The notes under the pieces were generated by a model. It was not told the DNA's origin, did no database searches, and saw only the letters and a program-made list of their open reading frames with translations. A stretch of 64,000 nucleotides of DNA from an uncultured Erysipelotrichaceae bacterium. GTDB taxonomy: Bacteria > Bacillota_I > Bacilli_A > RF39 > UBA660. The stretch is from positions 1-64,000 of the forward strand of contig CACZFH010000009.1 in assembly GCA_902780395.1 (NCBI GenBank), given 5' to 3'. Position 1 is the stretch's first letter. Each line of letters begins with the position of its first letter. Both the position numbers and the translations under genes were made by a program. This document shows, piece after piece, positions 1 through 7,760 of the stretch.

Positions 1-1
1 T

Positions 2-376
2 GAATTAATAAATAATGAGCAAGGAGAATTTTATAATGTCTTTTCTGAAAGATTGAATAAGTATTTGACTAGAAAAGTTGGTGAAATTGCTAAAGCAGGG
101 GCTAATGTAATTTTTGAAAGAGGACTTTGGTCAAGTAAAGATAGAAAAGAAATAAAAGAATACTATAAAAATAATGATGTAGATTGTGAAATACATTATG
201 TATGTGTTGATGATGATACTTGGAAACAAAATATTACAGAAAGAAACCAAAGAGTTTTAGATGGTAATGGTGGTTCTGATTTCTATTTGGATGAAGGATT
301 AATGAAAAAACTAGAATCTAAATGGGAAGAACCTACTGAAGATGAATACGATGTAATATATAAAGTAGAAAGATAA
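2..376 (+). CDS. C-terminal part of a P-loop (AAA/zeta-like) kinase, partial
   Basis: The reading frame is open from the first base of the window, so the true start and the Walker A part lie upstream; the TTG at 53 is not a convincing start. The visible part reads like the second half of small P-loop kinases of the AAA_33/zeta-toxin type: a strand GANVIFERGL, an acidic region, then IHYVCVDDDTWKQNITERN, which resembles the lid/Arg region that closes over the nucleotide, and a Trp-containing tail. The substrate cannot be judged. It is cargo of the unit whose right end is near 1,690. Twelve bases after the stop begins a 61-bp palindromic repeat. Family assignment is moderate because the diagnostic N-terminus is missing. 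Confidence 0.6.
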   Translation, partial: ELINNEQGEFYNVFSERLNKYLTRKVGEIAKAGANVIFERGLWSSKDRKEIKEYYKNNDVDCEIHYVCVDDDTWKQNITERNQRVLDGNGGSDFYLDEGLMKKLESKWEEPTEDEYDVIYKVER

Positions 377-387
377 AAGTAGAATTT

Positions 388-448
388 ATGACACTATGAC
401 ACTATAAATGCTTGAGAGGTACTAACAAATGATGTGTCACAGTGTCAT
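388..448. repeat. 61-bp palindromic dispersed repeat, copy A
   Basis: The left half is two tandem ATGACACT units and the right half carries the inverted form (GTGTCAC, AGTGTCAT), with GAGGTAC in the centre. Copies B (7603-7663) and C (20771-20830) share the ends, length and central GGTAC. All three lie directly behind a stop codon and ahead of another gene. There is no T-run after it, so a terminator is less likely than a protein-binding or recombination site. Confidence 0.75.
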
Positions 449-475
449 GTAATAACATAATTAAAAGATTTATGA

Positions 476-566
476 TATAATGGTTATATAAAAGGGAAGC
501 GCTAGTACAGGCTTATAATTTATAAGTTTTTGTATTGGCGTTTTTTAGTAGTAAGGAAGTGAAAGT
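476..566 (+). promoter_or_regulatory. Promoter and structured leader of the DUF3644 gene
   Basis: A TATAAT at 476-481 would start a transcript near 488. At 497-546 the leader can fold: CGCTAGTACA pairs without mismatch (G-T allowed) with TGTATTGGCG, enclosing a second hairpin CTTAT-AATTT-ATAAG, and the outer stem is followed by six T. The gene's ribosome binding site (AAGGAAGTG) comes only about 10 bases later. This is either an attenuator or a short self-terminating RNA made ahead of the gene. The structure is from reading, not from a folding program. Confidence 0.6.
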
Positions 567-1553
567 ATGTCTAAAAAAATATCAAATAGATTATTAGAAA
601 AATCTTTGTCTGCAGCGTTACTTGCAATTGAATTATATAATAAACCTAATATTGAATATAGAGAAGAAAGTTTTGCAATTTTGATAATAAATGCTTATGA
701 ACTATTATTTAAAGCAAAAGTGGTTGAAGATACAGGAAAAATTAATTCAATTTATGAATATGAAAAAAAGAAACTCATTGATAATACTTCTAGTAAAAGA
801 GATTATATTAAGAAAAACAGAATTGGTGAGCCAATGACAAAAGGAATAATTTCTTTGATGAATTCATTAAAAAATCAAAAAAAGATATCATCTAATGTTA
901 TTGAAAATATTTTAATGTTGATTGAGATAAGAGATAATTCTATTCATTTCATAAATAGTAATAATGATTTAATGAAATATAAATTATATACTGTTTGTGT
1001 TGCAACAATAAAAAATTATTATCATTTAATAGAAAAGTGGTTTTCAAATTTTGAGTTATCAAAATATAATTTTTATATTACACCTATTAACTTTTCAGGA
1101 ATAGATGAAAATGTAGAAACAGCAAATTTAGATATAGCACAAAAAAATTTCATTAATTATTTAGAAATGGCTGCATCTGGTGCTATTAAGGATGATTTTG
1201 ATGTTTGTATTAAGACAGAACTAAGATTTACAAAAGTTGAAACTGATGAGGCACTATTATTGAAATATGCACAAGAGGGTAAAAAAGTAAATGTAGAACT
1301 ATCAGATGAGATTTTTAAAAAAATGTATCCACTTACATATTCGGAAATGTGTGCAAAATTTAAGAAAAAATATGGATTGAAAATTAATAATTTTTTTAAT
1401 AGAGCAAAAAAAGTTTTGGAACAAAATGAAATATGTTGTAAAGCAAGATATTTAAATCCAAATAAAAAGGGTATTTGTAAAATGTTTTACAATGGAAATT
1501 TTATTGATAAGTTATATGAACAAATGGAAAAAGATAAGAATTTAGAATTCTAG
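567..1553 (+). CDS. DUF3644 domain-containing protein
   Basis: The first ~170 residues match the DUF3644 pattern as I know it: a helical ALLAIELYNKPNIEYREESF stretch, then an INAYELLFKA segment and a later EIRDNSIHF motif, as in HEPN-like helical folds. The C-terminal half (about 215-328) is basic and helix-rich and could bind nucleic acid. No catalytic function is established for the family, which is common in accessory regions. The ATG has an AAGGAAGTG ribosome binding site. Its leader carries a promoter and a terminator-like hairpin (476-566). The TAG stop lies inside a TCTAGATACC arm-type repeat, so the gene runs to the very end of its mobile unit. A defence role is possible but unproven. 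Confidence 0.75.
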   Translation: MSKKISNRLLEKSLSAALLAIELYNKPNIEYREESFAILIINAYELLFKAKVVEDTGKINSIYEYEKKKLIDNTSSKRDYIKKNRIGEPMTKGIISLMNSLKNQKKISSNVIENILMLIEIRDNSIHFINSNNDLMKYKLYTVCVATIKNYYHLIEKWFSNFELSKYNFYITPINFSGIDENVETANLDIAQKNFINYLEMAASGAIKDDFDVCIKTELRFTKVETDEALLLKYAQEGKKVNVELSDEIFKKMYPLTYSEMCAKFKKKYGLKINNFFNRAKKVLEQNEICCKARYLNPNKKGICKMFYNGNFIDKLYEQMEKDKNLEF

Positions 1554-1573
1554 ATACCAAAACCAGATACTAA
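1549..1573. repeat. Arm-type direct repeat pair (TCTAGATACC type), copy 1
   Basis: TCTAGATACC followed at once by a second CCAGATAC. The same pair occurs at 16639, 22210, 22417, 22835, 23253, 24749 and 25145, always near unit ends. Paired short direct repeats beside a core are how Tn916-type tyrosine integrases mark their arm sites; that role is inferred here. Confidence 0.7.
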
Positions 1574-1625
1574 ATGTAAAAAATTAAGTTATTTTTATAA
1601 ACTTTAATAAACTTAAGAAAATGAA

Positions 1626-1648
1626 AAAGTCTTATTATAAAAGACTTT
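1626..1648. terminator. Hairpin behind the DUF3644 gene
   Basis: AAAGTCTT and AAAAGACTTT form a short stem about 75 bases behind the DUF3644 stop. A weak terminator is the simplest reading. Confidence 0.45.
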
Positions 1649-1659
1649 AACCGATTATT

Positions 1660-1745
1660 AAATTATTACGAACTGGTATTTAGATTTCCCCCTGAAATCT
1701 CAGCCGAAAGGCTGAGATACTTTGTTTTATAAGGGTTTTTAATGA
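1660..1745. other. Unit junction 1 (candidate att site)
   Basis: ATTACGAACTGG, then CCCCCTGAA and a hairpin ATCTCAGCC-GAAA-GGCTGAGAT (1697-1718), then TTTTATAAGGG. The same layout, with a different hairpin sequence, is seen at 22330-22390 (GTTACGGACTGG..CTCCTGAAG..hairpin..TTTTATAAGG). It separates the DUF3644 unit from the integrase-bearing unit. Confidence 0.6.
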
Positions 1746-1755
1746 TTATTTTTTG

Positions 1756-1785
1756 TTTCAACCACCATTTAACCACCCAAAATGG
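1756..1785. repeat. CAACCACC arm-type repeat, left copy
   Basis: TTTCAACCACC then AACCACCCAAAATGG, just inside the left end of the integrase unit. The matching pair is at 11046-11075 near the right end. Confidence 0.65.
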
Positions 1786-1830
1786 TGTTTTTTAATAAGT
1801 TTAAAGTGATTTAGAATAGTTTAATTTAGT

Positions 1831-2943
1831 TTAACTTAAACTATTTATGGTAGATACAATATCATTTAGTTTATTTTTATACATATGTGAATATGTGTTT
1901 AATGTTTCATCAATTTTAGTATGACCGAGATATTTTGCAACTATTGTGATATTTGCCCCATTATTGATTAGTAGGGAAGCACAACTATGTCTAAAATCGT
2001 GTATTCTTATTTGCTTTAGTTTTGCTTTCTTACATAATGAATTTTTATGACACCTAACTGTAGAATTAGTAATTGGATCAGTATTACCAAAAATGAACCA
2101 TTTATTATTAAATCCATATAATTGATTATCACTTTCTAATAGTGTTTTAAGGTCATTTAAGAGTATTTCAGGTATTGGTATATTTCTTATACTAGATTTA
2201 GTCTTTGGGGTTGTAATAGAGTAGAATTTAGATGATTCACTACCTATTGAAACGACATTTTTATTTACTCTTAATTCTTTATTCTCAAAATCTATATCTT
2301 CCCAAGTCAATGCTCTTGCTTCTCCTTTGCGAAGTCCACAATAGTATAGAGTTTCATATAAACATTTAAATTTGATGTTATCTTCACAAGATATAAATTG
2401 TTTAAACTCATCAAGAGTATAAAAATCCATTTCTTTTTTTATTTCATTTGGATTAACGAATTTAGTTATTTTGTTATAGAATAACCTAAAATCAAATCCA
2501 TACATTTTTGTTCCCCAATTTAAAACTATTTTGATAAATTTTTGAATATCATTTTTAGTGCTAGTTTTAATATCCACCTTTGATATTTCTTTTCTCCATA
2601 ATTCATAATGAGCCACATTTAAATCTTTAAGTTTTACCTTATCTAGTAATTGCATATATTTTATTCTATCTCTATAAGTTTTTAAAGTTGTTGCCTTGAC
2701 TTTATCTTCTTGATATTCATAATATGCAGTATATAAGTCTTTAAATGTCATACCTTTATCTTCAGTAAATACGGTTAATTTTGAAACATATTCACGTTCG
2801 GCTTCTAATGCCTCTTTTTTCGTATGAAATGCTTTAGAAGTATATTTTTTCCTTTTTCCATCTAAAGATTGAGTCCAAGTATAAAATACCCATTTACGAC
2901 CATCTTTAGTCCATTTATACTTTTCTAATTGTCTTGTAGCCAT
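1831..2943 (-). CDS. int: Tyrosine-type site-specific integrase (Tn916 Int-like)
   Basis: It cuts and rejoins DNA between element and chromosome through a 3'-phosphotyrosine. Domains in order: N-terminal arm-DNA-binding domain (about 1-60, with WTQSLDGKRKKYTSKAF), SAM-like core-binding domain (about 65-165), and the catalytic domain. The catalytic set is visible: Arg in CGLRKGE (~205), a Lys near 248, HDFRH (~316-320), LGHTK (~341) and the Tyr of NTYSHMY (~352). The length of 370 aa is normal. The start has AAAGGAGG nine bases upstream. It lies at the left edge of its unit, pointing outward, with CAACCACC arm repeats just behind the stop. It is the only integrase in the array and appears intact. 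Confidence 0.95.
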   Translation of the reverse strand: MATRQLEKYKWTKDGRKWVFYTWTQSLDGKRKKYTSKAFHTKKEALEAEREYVSKLTVFTEDKGMTFKDLYTAYYEYQEDKVKATTLKTYRDRIKYMQLLDKVKLKDLNVAHYELWRKEISKVDIKTSTKNDIQKFIKIVLNWGTKMYGFDFRLFYNKITKFVNPNEIKKEMDFYTLDEFKQFISCEDNIKFKCLYETLYYCGLRKGEARALTWEDIDFENKELRVNKNVVSIGSESSKFYSITTPKTKSSIRNIPIPEILLNDLKTLLESDNQLYGFNNKWFIFGNTDPITNSTVRCHKNSLCKKAKLKQIRIHDFRHSCASLLINNGANITIVAKYLGHTKIDETLNTYSHMYKNKLNDIVSTINSLS

Positions 2944-3048
2944 TTATTCAATCCTCCTTTGCTAACAAAACAATCACGCACTCCTAACTACCATTTTACC
3001 ATCTTTTTGGGTGGTTGAGAATGTTAGGAGTGGTAATTGTCATAATTC

Positions 3049-3246
3049 TTATAATTCTATTTCTATATCATTTTTATTCTGAAGTTCTTCTAATACCTTT
3101 TTGTGTTCTTCAAAAGCCATAGTATGATATTTAAGACTTTTGAAATCATTATTTTGTTTATCTTCAATAATAGATTTTTCTAAAGATTCAACAATAAACT
3201 TTTCTTTATGAATATTTGTGTTTTTATCAATAATAATTTCCATCAT
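3049..3246 (-). CDS. Small protein downstream of the relaxase
   Basis: This 65-aa charged, probably helical protein begins with tandem Met codons 15 bases after the relaxase stop and has AAAGGA upstream, so it is probably translated from the same mRNA. It has no Cys, no membrane segment and no motif I recognise. Its C-terminal half (KSLKYHTMAFEEHKKVLEEL) has the heptad look of a short coiled coil. Small accessory genes often follow MobV relaxases in Firmicutes mobilizable elements, but their role is unclear. Function unknown. Confidence 0.6.
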   Translation of the reverse strand: MMEIIIDKNTNIHKEKFIVESLEKSIIEDKQNNDFKSLKYHTMAFEEHKKVLEELQNKNDIEIEL

Positions 3247-3261
3247 ATTAACAAATCCTTT

Positions 3262-4704
3262 CTATCTTCCAATTTCAAAATCATCTTTATCGTTTTCGTA
3301 GTTTTTATCATAATTGTAATAGTCATAGTTGATAGCATCTGCTATATTTTCATAATCTTCTAAATTATCTTTAGGTTTATCTCTACCTAATACTTTATCT
3401 AATGCTTTACATACTTTTTTAAATAAATTTTTCCATTTATTGATTTCACGATCTAATTTAAATTTTAAAGTTTCAATATTGTTATTTAAAATATCTACTA
3501 ATTCACTTAATCTTCCTATTTCTTGCTTTTGTTCTTTAATAGTAGTTTTTTGTTCTTTGATAATATCTTTTTGTTTAAGATACTCTTTATTTTCTTTGAA
3601 GATTTTATTTTCTTTAGAAAGTTTATCAATCTCAAAATCTTTATTTTTATTATCGGTATTTAAAACTACAACTTTCTTTTCTAATTGTTTTGTATAATCA
3701 ACTATCTTTGAAATATCTTCCTCTTTATAACCAATAATTTTTCTTTTTACAGGATTTAGTAGTTCTTCCTTATCACTTTGTTTTTCGATATTTTTAAGCC
3801 CATTTTTAGAGTTTTCTATAATCTTTAGGGTATTTTCCTTTTCTTCTTTTAATTCCTCTAATTCTGCCTTTAATTCTTCGATTTGATATTCTGCTTTAGT
3901 TTGATTTTCTTTATCTGATCCAATATCTCCACGATACAAATTAAAACCTCTTTCAGTAATGAATTTATTGAAATCATCTTGTATTCTTTTATATGAAAAT
4001 TGTCCTCCTCGTTGTTTCCAAAATTCATCATTATTTAAAAATAATCCTTTTTCAAATTTATATACGATTTTACCTTTATCATCACGAAGTAATTTATATT
4101 TGAAAGATTTTTCTCCTTTTTTATTTACATATTCTTCTTTAACAATATTTCCATTTTTATCTTTTTCGTATTGCTTTCTTTTTGTTTCATTAACAATAGG
4201 CATAAAATATGCTTGTAGGTGAGGAGTATCTTCATCATAATGCACTTGTGCTAAAACAATATTTTCTTTACCAACATAATTTTCTAAATACTCCATACAA
4301 GAATCAAAAAAATACGTTATTGAATTGGGAATATCTTCTTTTGATTTTATATCAGGAACTAATACAGCTTGTCCTTTTTTGTTTCCTTTATGATAGGTTC
4401 TACCACTATCAATAAACTTCATTCCAAGTGCTTGAAAAAATTCAGGTCCACTTGTAAATGTTATTCCATTTAGAAAATTAGTTGATGGTTGGTTTTTATA
4501 TTCTATATTTCTGTCTTTCAAAACTTTTTTTACTTCTTGATATAAATTTCTTTCTGACATTGAAACATATTCTATATTAAATTGTGTTCTATCTTTATCG
4601 TAATTTCCTGTTCCTTTTCTTTCATCCATTTCTTTACCAATATTATATAAATCAGATTTTTTATAACTGTTTGCTACTCGTACTACTTGATTTCCATCAT
4701 GCAT
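3262..4704 (-). CDS. mobV: MobV-family relaxase (Mob/Pre)
   Basis: It nicks the element at oriT to start mobilization by a helper conjugation system. The N-terminal 200 residues carry the Mob/Pre pattern, with the family signature HYDEDTPHLQ at about 154-163 (consensus HxDExTPHxH, the metal-binding histidines; here the last His is Gln). From about residue 270 to 430 the protein is a long Glu/Lys-rich coiled coil, usual for MobV. ATG with AAAGGAGG upstream. The 346-base gap ahead of it is full of inverted repeats and is the likely oriT. It is followed by a 65-aa gene in the same direction. The length of 480 aa is normal and no damage is seen. Confidence 0.9.
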   Translation of the reverse strand: MHDGNQVVRVANSYKKSDLYNIGKEMDERKGTGNYDKDRTQFNIEYVSMSERNLYQEVKKVLKDRNIEYKNQPSTNFLNGITFTSGPEFFQALGMKFIDSGRTYHKGNKKGQAVLVPDIKSKEDIPNSITYFFDSCMEYLENYVGKENIVLAQVHYDEDTPHLQAYFMPIVNETKRKQYEKDKNGNIVKEEYVNKKGEKSFKYKLLRDDKGKIVYKFEKGLFLNNDEFWKQRGGQFSYKRIQDDFNKFITERGFNLYRGDIGSDKENQTKAEYQIEELKAELEELKEEKENTLKIIENSKNGLKNIEKQSDKEELLNPVKRKIIGYKEEDISKIVDYTKQLEKKVVVLNTDNKNKDFEIDKLSKENKIFKENKEYLKQKDIIKEQKTTIKEQKQEIGRLSELVDILNNNIETLKFKLDREINKWKNLFKKVCKALDKVLGRDKPKDNLEDYENIADAINYDYYNYDKNYENDKDDFEIGR

Positions 4705-5050
4705 TTAATTCCTCCTTTGCTTGTACTTCTTTAGAGTATAGGTCTTTTTAGACCTATCTCACTAGGGCTAAAATCCCATACGTGAGATTAGGGAGACCCT
4801 AATAACCCCTTGCTTGTTTAATCGCAAATGCCTAAACTTACGTAAAGGCAAATGCTTATAAACAAGATTAAATGAGAATTACCTACTAGGTATTTCCCAT
4901 TTAATTGAATTATCAAAATAGAGTAAATCTATTTTAATAATTGTAAAAATATTCACTATCGCCACTTTCATTTTTGTTCCAAAAACAAAACGTGCCACGT
5001 TCATTTTTTACTAACTTTTTGAAAAAAGTTATCAAAAACTTTGATGAAAA
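4705..5050. other. Gene-free region with stacked inverted repeats; candidate oriT
   Basis: Perfect or near-perfect inverted repeats follow one another: ATAGGTCT-TTTT-AGACCTAT (from 4739), ATTAGGG-AGA-CCCTAAT (about 4787), CTTGTTTA...TAAACAAG enclosing two GCAAATGC boxes (about 4812-4867), a TACCTACTAGGTA hairpin (about 4880-4895), and the palindrome AACGTG-C-CACGTT (4989-5001). Position directly upstream of a MobV gene is where oriT lies in this family. I do not find a clear match to the pMV158 nick sequence, so the nick site is not placed. Confidence 0.55.
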
Positions 5051-6010
5051 TTATTCATTTTCATCAATCGGTTCTTCATAGTGTACGTGATAAAATCTAC
5101 TATTTGCATTTCTATCTTTTGTTATGAAGATACCTTCTTTTTCTAATAGACCTTTATTAGAATTTAATAATCTACCAAATTGTTTTGGTGTTAACATTAA
5201 ACTTGCTTTATTAACAATTTCACTTGCAGTAAAATCAAAATCTTCTTTACCAACAACATATTTTATAAATAAAATTAGATTAGAATTTATTTCTTCATCT
5301 TGAATTGGATCAACTACATTAAATATTTGATTTTGTGATTTTTTTAGTTGAATATCTAACTCTGAAAAATCTCTATTGATAATATTTAATCTTACTAAAG
5401 ATTTATCGTTTTTATTTTCAATTAGAGTTAATTTACCATCAACAACAGCATCAAAAGCAGTACTACCTAATATCTTTCCATTCTTATTTAAATGATGAGT
5501 AAATAAAATAGTTATATTGTATTTTTCACATAAACTTCTTAATTTTGGTAGCAATTTTTGTCCTACATCTTGATAGTTATTTATATCATAATCAATTCCT
5601 AAATTAGTATCTTTTAACATATCAATAATTACTAATTTACCATTTTTATATTTGGAAAATTCCATTAAATCAACTTCAAAATCAAATATACTTACTTCGC
5701 CTTTACCGTCTCTATCTATGACAAAGAAAGAATCTTTTGGAAAAGTCAGCCCTAATGTTTTGATGCGATCTTGTATTTGACCGAAGTCTGATTCTGTGCT
5801 AATATATAGTACAGGAGAGGGCATTGTATTATGCCCTAGAAATTGCTTACCATTTATAATAGAGTTAGAAAGTTGTAGGGAAAACATTGACTTTCCAACT
5901 TTGGCATTTGATACAAGGCAATATAATCCTTTAGACTTCATTATTCCATCAATAATGTTGTCTTTTTTTATACTTGTATCAATTTCTTCTATTGCTCTCA
6001 TATTACTCAC
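5051..6010 (-). CDS. RepA/RadA-like AAA ATPase (AAA_25), probable replication helicase
   Basis: RecA-fold ATPase of the kind found as replicative helicase or RepA in small mobile elements. Walker A is SNAKVGKS at about 34-41, a Walker B-like strand is KLVIIDMLKD near 130, and TILFTHHLNKNGKILGSTAFDAVVDG matches the sensor/histidine loop of AAA_25 proteins. The C-terminal 90 residues look like a winged helix (LTPKQFGRLLNSNKGLLEKEG). It overlaps the small DNA-binding gene upstream by 8 bases, so the two are co-translated. Together with the relaxase it suggests that the excised circle can replicate. Assignment to replication rather than regulation is inference. Confidence 0.8.
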   Translation of the reverse strand: MSNMRAIEEIDTSIKKDNIIDGIMKSKGLYCLVSNAKVGKSMFSLQLSNSIINGKQFLGHNTMPSPVLYISTESDFGQIQDRIKTLGLTFPKDSFFVIDRDGKGEVSIFDFEVDLMEFSKYKNGKLVIIDMLKDTNLGIDYDINNYQDVGQKLLPKLRSLCEKYNITILFTHHLNKNGKILGSTAFDAVVDGKLTLIENKNDKSLVRLNIINRDFSELDIQLKKSQNQIFNVVDPIQDEEINSNLILFIKYVVGKEDFDFTASEIVNKASLMLTPKQFGRLLNSNKGLLEKEGIFITKDRNANSRFYHVHYEEPIDENE

Positions 6011-6242
6011 GACCTTTCTTTGTTCTTGATTCTAAATAATTGATGTTAATATCTAAATAATCTACAACTTCTTTCATAGGGATTAGATGGTTAGGAATTT
6101 TATAACCTTGTTTGGTTAACTTTGATTTAATATCTCTCTTAATTTTTAAAGCAGAGTTTCTACCCAATTGTCCTAAAGCCATTAAATCTTCTAAATTGCA
6201 CCATTGTTTAGAGATTAAACTTAATGTTTCTTCTGCGGTCAT
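6003..6242 (-). CDS. Small HTH protein, DUF3173/excisionase-like
   Basis: 79 aa with a helix-turn-helix-like core: NLEDLMALGQLGRNSALKIKRDIKSKL, then a Pro-containing wing (GYKIPNHLIPMKEVVDYLDI). This layout (a 'select and bind' helix followed by a residue-rich wing and a final VDYL helix) is that of DUF3173 and excisionase-type proteins in Firmicutes integrative elements. It is the first gene of the leftward operon, with GAGGTGG ahead of its ATG, and overlaps the ATPase gene by 8 bases. It may direct excision or act as replication co-factor; I cannot separate these. Confidence 0.6.
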   Translation of the reverse strand: MTAEETLSLISKQWCNLEDLMALGQLGRNSALKIKRDIKSKLTKQGYKIPNHLIPMKEVVDYLDININYLESRTKKGRE

Positions 6243-6672
6243 TTATCCACCTCACTTTCTTTTTTATTTTATAGATACAATTTACTGCAATCTATCTATG
6301 GATGGTTTTAGTATTACCAACAACTCCCTTTTAGGATGTATATATAGTTATTAGCCATATATGTAACGAGGATTTTAGATTATCCACAACTCCCGTACCA
6401 ATAGGGATATTTTGCCTTGTATTTATTTAACGAGTCAGCATATTATCGGCGATTTCCAACTCTATTTAGTTTTCAAAGAACAATTTAGTTTAATTTAATT
6501 CATATTATTCACCTCCGTTTCATTATTGAACCGATTATAAATTGTTTGGTTCAATTTAACACCATTATAACACCATAAAATAAAAAGTCAACCATTTTTG
6601 ATACAATTTTAATAAAAATGTTGCAAAATTGAAACAAAAGTGCTAAAATGGTACTTGTAAGGAGGAAGAAGT
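6243..6672. promoter_or_regulatory. Divergent control region between the repressor and replication genes
   Basis: 430 bases without a gene. For the rightward repressor: TTGCAA (6621-6626), 17 bases, TAAAAT (6644-6649), then GGAGG. An inverted repeat ATTGAACC (6525-6532) / GGTTCAAT (6548-6555) lies between the two transcription units and is a likely operator. On the minus strand a strong ribosome binding site (GGAGGTGA, about 6512-6519) precedes a two-codon frame ATG AAT TAA, which may be a leader peptide or chance. Upstream are short repeats such as ATTACCAACAACTCCC and TTATCCACAACTCCC. Confidence 0.6.
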
Positions 6673-7164
6673 ATGAAAACTAAAGTCGGAGAACTTGTTC
6701 AAAAAGGTCGTGAAGAACAAAATCTATCAATGCGACAATTAGCCGAACTTGCAAAAGTAAGTCATTCAGACATATCAAGAATTGAATCAGGAGAAAGAGA
6801 AGTACCTAATCCAAAAGTATTAAGAAAAATTAGTAAATACATAGGAGTAAATTATAATGACTTAATGTATGCTTCAGGTTTAGGTGCACAAGTTAGTCCT
6901 TTAAATCCATATTTAATAGAGCATTATAAAAAATTAAAAGGAGAAGATTTAAAGAAAGCATTAGATAGTATTGAAAGTAATATGAATAACAACGAAGTAG
7001 TGATTAGTTCATTAAAAAAATCAGCAGAGGAAACTACTGATGAGGAAAAGAAAGAAGTATTACTAGATACAATAGAAGATTTAGAGTATCAAAATGAAAC
7101 CAATAAAGAAATTTTGGAATTATTAAATAGTTTAGCGATAAAGGAGTTTAGAGATGGTAAATAG
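6673..7164 (+). CDS. XRE-family repressor of the mobile element
   Basis: The N-terminal 65 residues are a classical HTH_3 domain (MRQLAELAKVSHSDISRIESGEREVPNP). The rest (about 80-163) is acidic and helical, with a coiled-coil look, probably for dimerization. It faces away from the replication and mobilization operon across a region holding an 8-bp inverted repeat, as an immunity-type repressor would. Promoter TTGCAA-17-TAAAAT and GGAGGAAG ribosome binding site are good. Its last codons overlap the next gene by 11 bases. No peptidase domain or membrane anchor, unlike the larger XRE proteins in this island. Confidence 0.85.
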   Translation: MKTKVGELVQKGREEQNLSMRQLAELAKVSHSDISRIESGEREVPNPKVLRKISKYIGVNYNDLMYASGLGAQVSPLNPYLIEHYKKLKGEDLKKALDSIESNMNNNEVVISSLKKSAEETTDEEKKEVLLDTIEDLEYQNETNKEILELLNSLAIKEFRDGK

Positions 7165-7606
7165 TTTAAAGAGATTAAATAAACCTCAAATTATTGGTGT
7201 AATTATAGAAATAGTATCTTTTATTGGCTGTTGCTTTAATATAGATGCTTTTAAAAATTGGTTTTGGATTGGTACAGGTCTTAATATGATGGGTACAATA
7301 TATTTTATTGATGCTTGGGGTAGAGAAGGTAAAACTTGGTTTAAAAAATTAGATAAAAAAAGAGATAAAAACCTTACTCGAAAATCTTCTGAATTGATAT
7401 TCTTTTTAGCAATAGCACAAACAATGATAATATGTTTAGTATTTATTGCAGAATTTTGGTGGAAAGATTTCTCTAAACAATTTTCAACGATTATGGGTGT
7501 GTTTATAATGACAATGGTATTTTTAGTTATAATTCTAATGATTGTTGAGAGAACTTTTAAAGAAGTAGATATAATTGCTACCCGTAAAGATAAAATAAAA
7601 AAATGA
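7154..7606 (+). CDS. Four-helix membrane protein, function unknown
   Basis: Overlaps the repressor gene by 11 bases and must be translated from the same mRNA. Four hydrophobic segments at about 12-28, 36-51, 78-98 and 108-130, with a Lys/Arg-rich loop (KKLDKKRDKNLTRK) between the second and third. No motif known to me. A membrane protein coupled to a repressor can act as signal input or as superinfection exclusion, but nothing in the sequence decides this. The stop codon lies inside palindromic repeat B. Confidence 0.7.
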   Translation: MVNSLKRLNKPQIIGVIIEIVSFIGCCFNIDAFKNWFWIGTGLNMMGTIYFIDAWGREGKTWFKKLDKKRDKNLTRKSSELIFFLAIAQTMIICLVFIAEFWWKDFSKQFSTIMGVFIMTMVFLVIILMIVERTFKEVDIIATRKDKIKK

Positions 7607-7663
7607 CATTATGACATTATATTCTAGTATAGGGTACACATAAACTTAATGTCATAATGTCAT
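7603..7663. repeat. 61-bp palindromic dispersed repeat, copy B
   Basis: ATGACATT twice at the left, ATGTCATAATGTCAT at the right, and TATAGGGTACAC in the middle. The reverse complement of copy C has the same TATAGGGTACAC centre. It overlaps the preceding stop codon. Confidence 0.8.
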
Positions 7664-7760
7664 AAATTATATATTGAATTAAAAGAACATTTTTAAACTA
7701 AACCAACAGTCGAGTTCATATATAGTTTTTTATAGTATAATATTTTTGAGGTGAACGATT

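Noticed and set aside
6505-6530. Two-codon leader peptide (ATG AAT TAA) ahead of the replication genes on the minus strand
   Set aside because: The ribosome binding site is good, but two codons are too few to support a feature; kept only as a remark.
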